Shown: positions 1 through 8,411 of the stretch, piece by piece
How positions within the stretch are numbered: the stretch's first letter is position 1
Layout: the number at the start of each line of letters is the position of its first letter
Notes under the pieces: generated by a model
What the model was told of the DNA's origin: nothing
The model's input: the letters and a program-made list of their open reading frames with translations, nothing else
Databases searched by the model: none
Program-made: the position numbers and the translations under genes
Assembly (NCBI RefSeq): GCF_014639235.1
Contig: NZ_BMFU01000001.1
Span: forward strand, 1,054,001 to 1,118,000
DNA: 64,000 bases
Source of the DNA: Paenibacillus silvae
GTDB lineage: Bacteria > Bacillota > Bacilli > Paenibacillales > Paenibacillaceae
Reading direction: 5' to 3'

Positions 1-1260
1 CTGCGTCAGGGTGTATACGCTCAGAAAGTCAAAATAACCCGTAGCGGACTTTCCGCGGGCAAGCCTACCCTTCTCACCAGCTATCCAGGGGAGAAAGCCA
101 TTCTCGATGGCAAAGGTCTTCCGGTTCGCGGTGTGGAAGGCATGATTGAGCTGGAGCATGTAAGCCATGTGACGATTCAAAATATAGAGATTCGCAACTT
201 CTCCACAACCCTTAGAGGACAGGTTCCTGTTGGCATTTACGTCCATGGAGCAGGGGAGAACGTACAGCTTCTCGGCAACAAAATACACGGGATCGCCAGC
301 CGGGCCACACCCAAAGGGGCTAACCTTCAGGGCAGAGATGCCCACGGCATTGCGATCTATGGCACGGAGCATCCACAGGCCTTGCGCAACATTATTGTTA
401 AAGATAATGAGCTGTATGACCTCGTGTTAGGCTCCAGCGAATCTCTGGCGGTCAATGGCAATGTGGATACATTCGCTATTCTGAACAACAGAATTCATGA
501 TAATGACAACATCGGTATTGATCTGATCGGATTCGAGGGCATCTCAGAGGATGATACGTATGATCAGGCCAGAAACGGCATCGTGCGCGGCAATACCATC
601 TATAACATCACATCCAGCCGAAATCCATCTTACGGTCTTCCCCTTCCGAATAACAGCAATGCTGCTGGCGGCATCTATGTTGATGGCGGCAAAGACCATA
701 TCATTGACCAGAACAAGGTATATCGTAACGATATCGGCATCGAGATTGCCTCCGAGCACGCCGGACGTTCCACCCGTAACATTACCGTTCGTGACAACCT
801 GATTTATGCCAACCGACTGACAGGTATCGCCATGGGCGGTTATGACAACAATCGGGGAGCAACGATGAACAGCACAATCATATACAATACAATCGCTAAC
901 AATGATACGTTAAATGCAGGCAACGGCCAGCTTCTGATCCAGTCTCAAACCAGAAACAACCTCTTCACGCACAACATCGTTGTCGCCGGCTTATCCGGCG
1001 TGCTGATCTACAACGAATATACGAGCAACGTGAACAATGTGTTTGACCATAATATTTATTATGTTGAAGGTAAGACAGAAGACGCCCTTTGGGTATGGAA
1101 AAATAAAATCTATCCTGATTGGACAGCGTACCAACAAGGATCAGGCAATGATGCACACTCACGCTATGCAGATCCGGCGTTTGTGAACAGCTCGAAGGCA
1201 GATTATCGCCTGCGAGACAACTCCCCGGCCAAAGCCTATGGCCATCTGGCCCCCAGGTAA
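1..1260 (+). CDS. Right-handed parallel beta-helix repeat protein (5' end missing)
   Basis: The frame is open from the first base of the window, so the N-terminus lies outside; 419 residues are visible. The text is a ladder of short repeats of the NxIxNxxI type (for example IQNIEIRNF, LNNRIHDND, VRGNTIYNI, VRDNLIYAN), the pattern of pectate-lyase-like beta-helices. Such proteins are usually secreted polysaccharide lyases or hydrolases (PL9- or DUF1565-like); which one cannot be said without the missing part. Asn-rich ladders and a C-terminal segment with a residue pattern like ADPAFVNSSKADYRLRDNSP are typical of this class. It fits the plant-wall-degrading gene set of the window. No clear terminator follows. 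Confidence 0.85.
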   Translation: MRQGVYAQKVKITRSGLSAGKPTLLTSYPGEKAILDGKGLPVRGVEGMIELEHVSHVTIQNIEIRNFSTTLRGQVPVGIYVHGAGENVQLLGNKIHGIASRATPKGANLQGRDAHGIAIYGTEHPQALRNIIVKDNELYDLVLGSSESLAVNGNVDTFAILNNRIHDNDNIGIDLIGFEGISEDDTYDQARNGIVRGNTIYNITSSRNPSYGLPLPNNSNAAGGIYVDGGKDHIIDQNKVYRNDIGIEIASEHAGRSTRNITVRDNLIYANRLTGIAMGGYDNNRGATMNSTIIYNTIANNDTLNAGNGQLLIQSQTRNNLFTHNIVVAGLSGVLIYNEYTSNVNNVFDHNIYYVEGKTEDALWVWKNKIYPDWTAYQQGSGNDAHSRYADPAFVNSSKADYRLRDNSPAKAYGHLAPR

Positions 1261-1361
1261 TAACCTTTATTTCAGTTTATACAAATATCTGTATTTCAAT
1301 GGATGAACTGCTGTTTTAATATAGAATAAAATAAGATGATTACTGATATCAGGAGGATAAC

Positions 1362-2012
1362 ATGATGCAATCTCTGAATGCGGCTTTAACCCGTTTTGTG
1401 GAACAGCAAGATTTATATAATGAAGCCTACGGACTTTTTCAAAATCACGATCTTCGGCCCCGGGTGCTTCCGGTTCAGCCAGAAGTGGACAAGCGTATTT
1501 TTCTTTCTCCGGAACTCCAGTACTTCTATAGTCACTACGAGATGGTAGATGCTAAAGCGGAGGGAACACTGAAAATGAAGAGTGCAGCTGTGGAAATTGG
1601 CGATGCGGCTCTGCTCTTTTTCGTGGCCCCTGAGCACCTGCATCGTCAACAGCTGGGGTTTCGCTGGACCGGTTTGCAGGAACCTTACGAGGAATCGGCT
1701 TCCTGGCCGCCCAATCATGTTGTCATCGCCAATATGAACGATGATCCCGTTATCGTTGACACAGAGGCACCAGATTCTCCTGTATATGCTGCATTTGAGG
1801 GTGGAGAAGCAAAAATTGTCGCTCATTCTCTGGCAGACTTTTTTAACGCTCTTGCCATCCTGATCGAAAGTGCACGTACATATGCAGGAGAAGTAAAGGA
1901 CGAAGAAACCTTTGAGACGAAACCGGAATACCTTTCTGAGGTGCAGCCAAAATTAGAGGCGTTGCTCGGAGAAGAAAACACAAAACACCTTATAGAATAT
2001 CTATCTTTATGA
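1362..2012 (+). CDS. SMI1/KNR4 (SUKH)-like protein
   Basis: 216 residues, no signal peptide or membrane segment, acidic. The ATG follows AGGAGG with suitable spacing. The middle (WPPNHVVIANMNDDPVIVDTE) has the layout of SUKH domains, where a conserved Trp/Pro stretch precedes a strand ending in acidic residues; a flexible C-terminal helix region follows. SUKH proteins are often immunity proteins for polymorphic toxins, or general sensors; there is no toxin gene next to it, so it would be an orphan. Assignment rests on motif recognition, not on a search. The next gene starts 45 bases downstream, so the two may be cotranscribed. Confidence 0.6.
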   Translation: MMQSLNAALTRFVEQQDLYNEAYGLFQNHDLRPRVLPVQPEVDKRIFLSPELQYFYSHYEMVDAKAEGTLKMKSAAVEIGDAALLFFVAPEHLHRQQLGFRWTGLQEPYEESASWPPNHVVIANMNDDPVIVDTEAPDSPVYAAFEGGEAKIVAHSLADFFNALAILIESARTYAGEVKDEETFETKPEYLSEVQPKLEALLGEENTKHLIEYLSL

Positions 2013-2056
2013 CGAGTATACGTTAATCAGATAGGTATGGTTAGGAGGATCTATCC

Positions 2057-2614
2057 ATGATTTACGTCGCTTTGCTGCGAGGCATAAATGTAGGTGGCAA
2101 TAGCAAAATCGGGATGAAGCAGCTCAAGGAAACGTTTGAACAGGCCGGGATGCAGAAGGTCGTGACTTACATTAATTCCGGCAATATCATCTTTGCCGAT
2201 GATCAGGAACGAACCGATGCCCACATGGAAATATCCGAACTTCTGGAACAGGCCATTGCGGCGGATTTCGGCTTGCAGATTAAAGTACTGCTACGAAACC
2301 TGGAGGAGATGGCATCTGTCATGCAGGTGCTGCCTTCCGATTGGACAAACGATGATCAGGCCAAAAGTGATGTGCTCTTTTTGTGGGATGAAATTGACAA
2401 TGTCGATATTCTGGAGAAGCTGCCGCTTAAGCCGGGGATCGGAGCGCTCATTTATACGCCTGGAGCACTCCTGTATTCGGTCAGCCGAGATGAAGCCTCC
2501 AGAAGTGGCATGAATAAGCTGGTGGGGTCCAAAATGTATTCCTATATGACCATCAGAAATGTCAATACGACACGTAAAATCTATGATCTTATGCAGGCAG
2601 CAGCAGAAAAGTAA
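2057..2614 (+). CDS. DUF1697 family protein
   Basis: 185 residues. The N-terminus MIYVALLRGINVGGNSKIGM followed by VVTYINSGNIIF is the signature of the DUF1697 family, small cytosolic proteins of unknown biochemical role that are common in soil bacteria. The full family length appears present. AGGAGG stands upstream of the ATG. It lies 45 bases after the SUKH-like gene and is followed by a strong hairpin terminator. Confidence 0.9.
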   Translation: MIYVALLRGINVGGNSKIGMKQLKETFEQAGMQKVVTYINSGNIIFADDQERTDAHMEISELLEQAIAADFGLQIKVLLRNLEEMASVMQVLPSDWTNDDQAKSDVLFLWDEIDNVDILEKLPLKPGIGALIYTPGALLYSVSRDEASRSGMNKLVGSKMYSYMTIRNVNTTRKIYDLMQAAAEK

Positions 2615-2689
2615 TCGCATACCGCGACACTGGTGTTAAATTTCCTGTTAAGGAAGGGTTCCTGACGTTTAAAAATGCATGACAAAGAC

Positions 2690-2728
2690 AAAGGGCTTAA
2701 CATTCTTGTTAGAATGCCAAGCCCTTTT
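2690..2728. terminator. Rho-independent terminator between convergent genes
   Basis: AAAGGGCTT and AAGCCCTTT flank an inner stem CATTCT/AGAATG, giving a long two-part hairpin followed on the + strand by TTTT. It ends the DUF1697 transcript and lies between convergent genes; the T run is weaker on the - strand. Confidence 0.8.
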
Positions 2729-2881
2729 ACAAATTTTCACTCTTATCTATGCTTTCCAGTTAAATCTTCGGATTTGCACCCTCTATCTTAGAAAATCCTG
2801 AGCTTTTGATTCACGCATCGTGCACCGCTCTCTGAATCCGCATATCCTCGCTTTACAGCATGCTGTAGAGCTTTATCTTCA

Positions 2882-3325
2882 TCAATCAATCTGAATGCGT
2901 CTGCGTGACTGCTCATCGCCCGGACGTTTCGGAATGTCCAGCTTCAGCACACCATTTTCCAGCCGTGCCTTGATATTATCCTCGTCAATATGATCGACAT
3001 AGAAGCGGCGCACAAACTCCCCGGCACGACGCTCCTGCCGAATCATTCGGCCCTCGTCATCCTTCTGCTCGACCATTTCGTTGCGTTTGGCGCGAATGAT
3101 GAGCTCATTGCCCTGTACCTGAATGTCGATGTCTTCCTTGGCCATGCCCGGAAGCTCGGCTTCAACGAGATATCTGCTATCTTCCTCTCGAATGTCGGTA
3201 CGGAAAGGCTGCATACCCGTTCCAAATGAAGAGAAGAATGAGGTGTCAACCATGTCATGGAAGGATTTCAGCATCTGTCCGAACGGGTCATCATTTCTTC
3301 TGCGAAATGGAATCAGATCAAACAT
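2882..3325 (-). CDS. Hsp20/alpha-crystallin small heat-shock protein
   Basis: 147 residues; an ATP-independent holdase that binds unfolding proteins. The start (MFDLIPFRRR) is set by AAAGGAG nine bases upstream; earlier in-frame ATGs lie too close to that site. The alpha-crystallin domain runs from about residue 40 to the end, with the family markers VEAELPGMAKEDIDI and the C-terminal strand ENGVLKLDIPKR. Two CtsR-type operators lie upstream, so it belongs to the CtsR heat-shock regulon. Confidence 0.95.
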   Translation of the reverse strand: MFDLIPFRRRNDDPFGQMLKSFHDMVDTSFFSSFGTGMQPFRTDIREEDSRYLVEAELPGMAKEDIDIQVQGNELIIRAKRNEMVEQKDDEGRMIRQERRAGEFVRRFYVDHIDEDNIKARLENGVLKLDIPKRPGDEQSRRRIQID

Positions 3326-3482
3326 GAACATCATCTCCTTTAATGTGGTTGGGTTTAATTGTTGCTTACATCTATTATTGTATTCATGACACTGCAAAGG
3401 TTCAAAGTCGATGTACAGCGATATAAAGCGATGATTCGCCGTCTTGGTTAATTAGATAAAAATAGATCGTTTTTTCATTTAA

Positions 3483-3517
3483 TTTGACCATTTTTGACCT
3501 TCTGACTTTATCTGACC
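3483..3517 (-). promoter_or_regulatory. Double CtsR operator upstream of hsp20
   Basis: Read on the - strand there is GGTCAGA-TAA-AGTCAGA, one base, then GGTCAAA-AAT-GGTCAAA. The second unit is an exact match to the CtsR heptad repeat (RGTCAAA-N3-RGTCAAA); the first has one change per heptad. Position upstream of the small heat-shock gene fits CtsR repression relieved by heat. Confidence 0.85.
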
Positions 3518-3540
3518 AATTCCAGATACGTTACCGTATC

Positions 3541-4728
3541 TCACTGCACATGAATCTCCTGTCCAGATGCCTCTACTTGCCTTTTGCCTGCTCCCCTAAA
3601 CTGTAATATGGCTAATAAGAAAGCTACAACTACCGCGGCAAAACCTGCCCAGTTCAATGTCATAACAGAAGCACGGCTAATCACAAGTCCGCCTAGACCC
3701 GAACCCAACGCAAAGCCAAATTGAATAAATGACGTATTCACACTCAGTGCAATATCCGGGCTGCGAGGTGCCAGCGTAACCAGATATAATTGCTGGGCAG
3801 GAGAGATACTCCACGTCGCCAACATAAATATCATCAAAACGAGAATCAGCAAGATCAGATGTGTACCCGTCACCGCAAATAAAAGAAGAGTTACTCCTTG
3901 CAGCACCAGCCCTAGGAGAATAGTGAATTTCGAGCCTTTGGCATCAGCCAATTGTCCACCCAGTTTGGAACCGATAAAGCTGCATATGCCTGCCAGAAAC
4001 AAGATCAAGCTAATTTCGGTCATGGAAAGGGAAGAACTCGTTTGCAGAAAAGGCGTAATATACGTGAACAAGGTTGCGTATCCACCCACATATAACAGGG
4101 TCATCATCAACGCAATCAAAACTGCTTTATTTTTAAGCATCGAGAGCTGCATGCCAATCGTAACCTTCTCTTGCTCCCGAATGGATGGAACCTTCCGATA
4201 AATAATAAGCAACGGAACAATACTCAGGATACCGATCACAACAAACAGCATTCTCCAGCCAAACATCTCACTGAAAAATGTGCCGATGGGCACACCAAGC
4301 ACAAGCGAGCTGCTTAGACCCATCAGAATAATTCCGATCGCATTGCCCCTCTTCTCCTGCTGAACAAGCCTTGTCGCTGCAGCCATGGCCACAACGGTTG
4401 TCATGCCTCCGCTTGCTCCCTGAATGATCCTTATCCAGAGCATCGCTTCATAGGAGAGATCAAATATCATGATGCCATTGCTCATAATAAAAATCCCAAA
4501 AGTCAGCAGCAGCAGTTTCCTGCGGTCGACATTAATGGTTGCAGCAATCAGTATCGGTGCAGCGATAGCTGCTGCAAGAGCAAATACAGTGACGAGCATG
4601 CCCGCTTCCGCCGTGGATACGCCGAGCTCTGCAGCCATCATCTCAATGATTCCCGTAATAATGTATTCAATCGTGCCGATCAGAAACACAGCAAGTGCCA
4701 GAATATAAATCGTGCCTTTATTGTTCAA
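3541..4728 (-). CDS. MFS transporter, DHA1 (drug/sugar efflux) type
   Basis: 395 residues with twelve predicted membrane segments. N-terminus FLIGTIEYIITGIIEMMAAELGVS and motif A-like NVDRRKLLL place it with AraJ/YdhP-type proton-driven exporters. The TTG start has GGAG nine bases upstream. It begins 53 bases after the stop of the MerR regulator, so both are probably one operon and the regulator probably senses an exported compound. The substrate cannot be read from the sequence. Confidence 0.9.
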   Translation of the reverse strand: MNNKGTIYILALAVFLIGTIEYIITGIIEMMAAELGVSTAEAGMLVTVFALAAAIAAPILIAATINVDRRKLLLLTFGIFIMSNGIMIFDLSYEAMLWIRIIQGASGGMTTVVAMAAATRLVQQEKRGNAIGIILMGLSSSLVLGVPIGTFFSEMFGWRMLFVVIGILSIVPLLIIYRKVPSIREQEKVTIGMQLSMLKNKAVLIALMMTLLYVGGYATLFTYITPFLQTSSSLSMTEISLILFLAGICSFIGSKLGGQLADAKGSKFTILLGLVLQGVTLLLFAVTGTHLILLILVLMIFMLATWSISPAQQLYLVTLAPRSPDIALSVNTSFIQFGFALGSGLGGLVISRASVMTLNWAGFAAVVVAFLLAILQFRGAGKRQVEASGQEIHVQ

Positions 4729-4780
4729 CCGTTCTCACTCCATCTTCTATATGTTTTCCATTCATTTCCCCTCGTTACGT

Positions 4781-5593
4781 TCATATAATAGGGATCTGAA
4801 TTTCAATGTACTGTGCATCCTCTTCAGGGGATAAAGGCAAGTATAATTCTCTGCCAGGCTCGTTCTCCTTGATCTGATAATTGTTTTTCTCGATCCATCG
4901 CGCCAGATGTACACAAGCGGCCACATCAAAATTCGAATGTGAATGAAACGCCATGGAAGCAACCATCGGTTCAGCCGGCAGACTTCTCAGCTGAAACGGC
5001 TCGGGAATAAAAGCTGGTTCGCCTGTTAAGTAGTAGCCTATTTCATACTCGAACTCGTCCTCTTTTCCATGCACATCTCGCCATAAAACAACCTGTGGAC
5101 CTTGAATCCATTGACGTATGTCTTTGGTCAGCAAGGATTCCAGGTGGCACAGCAGCTCTGGAATGCGCTCTTCTCCACCGCTTGCATTATAGAACAAGAA
5201 CGTTTGAGCTGCCTCGGTCTTGATTCGAATCTCCTGGCCTGTCTCCCATTGCCGGTCCTGCTCCATAAGCTGGAGGCGCTCCTCAATACGAGCAAGCCTC
5301 GCTTGCTCCAGGTCAATCATGTGCTGAATCTCACTTCTTTTCAGCCTCAACATGCCCTGAATCTGCTGATGTGATATGTCTTCCTGAAGCAGCTGCGCGA
5401 TCTGCGGCAGCGTAAATCCCAGTTCCTTGTAGATCAGAATGCGATTCAATTCAAGCAATTGATCTGCTGCATAGTATCGGTATCCCGTCTCATGATCAAC
5501 CTTACGCGGTTTGAGGATACCGATCTGGTCATAATAGCGCAGCGTTTTCAGAGAGAGCTTGCTGAGCTTTGCAAACATACTGATTTTGAACAA
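4781..5593 (-). CDS. MerR-family regulator with GyrI-like effector domain (BmrR type)
   Basis: 270 residues. Residues 1-70 form the MerR winged helix (LSLKTLRYYDQIGILKPRKV, then GYRYY), followed by a coiled-coil dimerisation helix (about 75-115) and a C-terminal GyrI/SOUL-type ligand pocket (about 120-270). TTG start with GGAG eight bases upstream. It precedes the MFS exporter and lies behind a promoter with a 20-base spacer containing a dyad, the classic MerR arrangement, so it likely activates itself and the exporter when a drug-like ligand binds. Confidence 0.92.
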   Translation of the reverse strand: MFKISMFAKLSKLSLKTLRYYDQIGILKPRKVDHETGYRYYAADQLLELNRILIYKELGFTLPQIAQLLQEDISHQQIQGMLRLKRSEIQHMIDLEQARLARIEERLQLMEQDRQWETGQEIRIKTEAAQTFLFYNASGGEERIPELLCHLESLLTKDIRQWIQGPQVVLWRDVHGKEDEFEYEIGYYLTGEPAFIPEPFQLRSLPAEPMVASMAFHSHSNFDVAACVHLARWIEKNNYQIKENEPGRELYLPLSPEEDAQYIEIQIPII

Positions 5594-5625
5594 GATATCA
5601 TCTCCAATCCATAAAGCTTAATGTG

Positions 5626-5657
5626 AGTATACAGTCTCCCGTGCAGGGGAAAGTCAA
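5626..5657 (-). promoter_or_regulatory. MerR-type promoter with long spacer
   Basis: On the - strand TTGACT (5652-5657) and TATACT (5626-5631) are 20 bases apart. The spacer holds a dyad (TCCC...GGGA with flanking GACTTT/AGACTG), as in promoters twisted into shape by MerR-family activators. Confidence 0.75.
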
Positions 5658-5681
5658 GAGTTGTTAGATTAAAAGAGAAGC

Positions 5682-5712
5682 AAAAAAGGACAGGAGCAAC
5701 GTTCTCCTGTCC
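5682..5712 (-). terminator. Terminator of the carboxylesterase gene
   Basis: Perfect stem GGACAGGAG/CTCCTGTCC with a 7-base loop, followed on the - strand by TTTTTT; 38 bases after the esterase stop codon. Confidence 0.85.
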
Positions 5713-5749
5713 TTCATTCTCATTTTAAGCTAATGGGTGTTATTTTTCA

Positions 5750-7993
5750 CTACTCCCAGAAGAAACGACCTGCAAACACTTTCTCGGTCAACAGTTTATA
5801 GGTATCTTCAGGCAGTTCCTTTTTCATCTTCGCCATCACGGCTTCCTTGCCCTGATTATATTGAGAGGACATACCGATCTCGGCTGTAGTGTTATTGGCA
5901 TCCAGACGCATGATCGGTGCCTTCGCATCTCTTGTCCACGGTGTCCATGCCGCAAGTGTCGCCTTGCCGCCCGTGCCCGGATTGCCAGTATATAAGAACT
6001 GCTTCAGGTAAGCTGCCATCGCAGCAGACAACTGCTCACGTCCAGGCTTGTTCTCATCACTGAAGTAACCTTGCGGGAAATAAGCTGCGATTCCATCCGC
6101 ATGCCCAGTATAGAAGTCCATGTCTGCACCATGCGGAGCACCAAGCAGTGTCAGCAGACGTTCCGAGATGACTCCCGGCTGTGTGCCCCATGCAAAACGA
6201 TATGCATACACGGGCGGCTGACCTGCTGCGCTGGTCAGTTTCTCCGCTACACGCTCCGCATTAAAGCCTGCGTACGCTTCGCTGCCATATTGGAGTGCTG
6301 CTGCATACTGTTCTGCTTTTGTCTGATCCGTAAACAGCGTTCCATCATTGATGGATGGTGCAAAGTTCGGATCACCGAAAGCAAATCCCGAGAATTCCGT
6401 TTCCAGGCTGCCTAGCAGCACAGGAACTTTAGCATAGTTGCCATCGTTAATCGCATCAAAGCCTTCTTTTGGAATCACTGTACCATCCCGGAACAGATGC
6501 GGGAATGGCTGCATGCGGATGGCGGTTGCGCCAAATGCAGTAACCAGTTTGTCCGCAGGAAGTGCGCGCAAATATGCTTCGAGCTGTGCCGGTGTCTGCT
6601 TGGCGATCCATGCTTTGGCTTCGTCAGCATTCGCAGCTTTGCCATCCTGCACGAGAATTTTCACCATTGCATCCTCGGATTTTTGCTCCCCTTCTTCAGG
6701 TGTGGCAGTGGTCAAGCCGCCACTGAAAGCAATGGCTTTCTGATACAACCCTTTGCTCAGCGGAGAGATCAGTGTGGCCAGCACATCACGCGCTCCGGCT
6801 GATTGTCCGGCAAGGGTAATATTTCCTTTGTCTCCACCAAAACCTTCAATATTATCCTGAACCCACGTTAATGCACGGAAGGCATCCAGCAGACCGTAGT
6901 TGCCGGAATCGTCAAGCGCATTGCCTGTTTTTAGCGCAGCATTCTGGAAGAAGCCAAGGGCTCCTAGGCGATAGTTTACCGAGATGATGATGCTGTTGGT
7001 ATTCCGGGCAAGCTGTTCCCCCTGAAAATCCTTGCCTGATCCTGTCATGTTACCGCCGCCGTGCAGGAAAACCATAACGGGCAGTTTTGTACTGCTTGTG
7101 TTTGGACGCCAGATGTTCAAATATAGAGAATCTTCACTGCCTGCTGTACTTTTACCGGAGATTTGCAAGCTGTTAGCCGCAAAATCCTTCGCCTCTCTCG
7201 TACCCGTCCAAGCCTTCGGCTCCTGTGGTGCCTTCCAGCGCAGCTCGCCGACAGGAGGTGCAGCGTATGGAACGCCCAGCCAGCCAAGTGTACCGAATTG
7301 CTCATACGTTTTACCATCAATGGCACCGTACTTGGTTTGCTGTAGTGTCTGAGGTTTGAACGCTCCATTCTGTGCATGCTTCGACAAGAGCTGCTCCAGC
7401 GTTCCTGTGCCGTTTTTGAGCTGGGCTTGCAGTGCCTGTGCAGTCGCTTCTGCCATCAGGCGATTGGTTAGTGGCGATTTTTCTTTACCTTGAAGGGATT
7501 GGATACCCTGGCTTGCTGCAAACGCAGAAGCTTCTCCCGATTTGTAATCTGCATCTGTTTCATAACCAAGAACCTTGAGCAGCAGCACCGCATATTCTTC
7601 TGCCGTCAGCGGAGCGTTAGGATCAAAATATTCTGTATCCGCTTCCAGCCCAGCCAGGTAAGGATGCTGCTTCAGGTAACCAACGACCGGTTCAAGCACT
7701 TTACCTGCTTGCGCAGCATCTTCATATGTTGCTGTGCCCTGATAAGCGAGTGCTTCTTTTTCCAATCCCGACAAACGCAAGTAAAGCACAGCAGCCTGAA
7801 TACGAGTCGCTTTTTTATTCAAATAGGCTGCATTTACCCCCTGGCCGTTACCTTGGATAAGCTTTGCTTGAATCAGCTTCTCCATCGCCGGGGATATCGC
7901 TGGACTTGTATTACCTGCTGCATATGCCGGAAAACCCGACACACACAAGCTTAGAATCGCTGCTATTGCAATAGAACGCTTCATTTTTTTCAT
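5750..7993 (-). CDS. Secreted type-B carboxylesterase with N-terminal SLH-like region
   Basis: 747 residues. Start chosen at MKKMKRS because GAGGAGA lies eight bases upstream; a Sec signal peptide ends near AYA-AG. Residues about 30-210 contain three SLH-like units (LIQGNGQGVN...ATRIQAAVLYLRLSG), which may tether it to the wall. The esterase domain (about 225-747) has YGxxDGxTYEQFGTLGWLGVPYA, oxyanion HGGG, the nucleophile elbow GQSAG and a late HGAD with the likely catalytic His. It probably removes acyl groups from plant carbohydrates or glycosides; exact substrate unknown. Its leader contains two RAT sites and a terminator, placing it under LicT-type control. Confidence 0.9.
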   Translation of the reverse strand: MKKMKRSIAIAAILSLCVSGFPAYAAGNTSPAISPAMEKLIQAKLIQGNGQGVNAAYLNKKATRIQAAVLYLRLSGLEKEALAYQGTATYEDAAQAGKVLEPVVGYLKQHPYLAGLEADTEYFDPNAPLTAEEYAVLLLKVLGYETDADYKSGEASAFAASQGIQSLQGKEKSPLTNRLMAEATAQALQAQLKNGTGTLEQLLSKHAQNGAFKPQTLQQTKYGAIDGKTYEQFGTLGWLGVPYAAPPVGELRWKAPQEPKAWTGTREAKDFAANSLQISGKSTAGSEDSLYLNIWRPNTSSTKLPVMVFLHGGGNMTGSGKDFQGEQLARNTNSIIISVNYRLGALGFFQNAALKTGNALDDSGNYGLLDAFRALTWVQDNIEGFGGDKGNITLAGQSAGARDVLATLISPLSKGLYQKAIAFSGGLTTATPEEGEQKSEDAMVKILVQDGKAANADEAKAWIAKQTPAQLEAYLRALPADKLVTAFGATAIRMQPFPHLFRDGTVIPKEGFDAINDGNYAKVPVLLGSLETEFSGFAFGDPNFAPSINDGTLFTDQTKAEQYAAALQYGSEAYAGFNAERVAEKLTSAAGQPPVYAYRFAWGTQPGVISERLLTLLGAPHGADMDFYTGHADGIAAYFPQGYFSDENKPGREQLSAAMAAYLKQFLYTGNPGTGGKATLAAWTPWTRDAKAPIMRLDANNTTAEIGMSSQYNQGKEAVMAKMKKELPEDTYKLLTEKVFAGRFFWE

Positions 7994-8188
7994 TGGTTCA
8001 TTCTCCTCGCTGTCTAATCGTGTATGATTCAAAGAACTGCATTGGCACCGTTATACTCTTCGCACAGTATGCCAATGTTTGGAGTTTTCTATTTCTCTAT
8101 AACAGCCTACGAAAATATGACCCTCCTTCCGGTTAAAAATGTACGAGCCGCTGCACTTCCGGGCATGACCTCAGGCGATTTAGAATAT

Positions 8189-8259
8189 AAAAAAACCTGA
8201 ATCAAAGGCAATCAGACCGCGTTAAAACATGGTCTTCCGCCCTTAATTCAGGTTTTGCC
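8189..8259 (-). terminator. Leader terminator of carboxylesterase (antitermination target)
   Basis: On the - strand AAAACCTGAATTAAGG pairs with CCTTTGATTCAGGTTTT and is followed by a T run. The left arm shares its GGCAAAACC end with RAT site 1, so bound antiterminator protein would prevent this hairpin. Confidence 0.85.
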
Positions 8260-8278
8260 TGCAATTTCGTAACAACCC
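8251..8278 (-). promoter_or_regulatory. RAT site 1 (LicT/BglG binding) of carboxylesterase leader
   Basis: Reads GGGTTGTTACGAAATTG then CAGGCAAAACC on the - strand, one base away from the usual GGATTGTTAC...GCAGGCAAAACC. Overlaps the leader terminator stem. Confidence 0.85.
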
Positions 8279-8307
8279 TGAGCATGATGAGGTTTTGAAC
8301 TGGAACA

Positions 8308-8335
8308 GGTCTTGCCCTGAATTCGGTTACAATCC
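8308..8335 (-). promoter_or_regulatory. RAT-like site 2, upstream of site 1
   Basis: Reads GGATTGTAACCGAATTCA then GGGCAAGACC. Its 5' half is a good RAT match and the 3' half has one change (GCAAGACC for GCAAAACC). No T-tailed terminator lies between it and site 1, so both copies sit before one terminator. Confidence 0.65.
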
Positions 8336-8348
8336 TGTCATTATCGTG

Positions 8349-8377
8349 ATATTAACACACAATGAAAGCGTTAGCAA
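8349..8377 (-). promoter_or_regulatory. Promoter with overlapping cre-like site (carboxylesterase)
   Basis: TTGCTA (8372-8377) and TAATAT (8349-8354) are 17 bases apart on the - strand. TGAAAGCGTTAGCA at 8363-8376 (+ strand) matches the CcpA cre consensus TGWAANCGNTNWCA at 13 of 14 positions and covers the -35 and spacer, suggesting catabolite repression. Confidence 0.7.
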
Positions 8378-8411
8378 TATCTTTTCGCACTGAAATTCAG
8401 GTGCGTCAATG

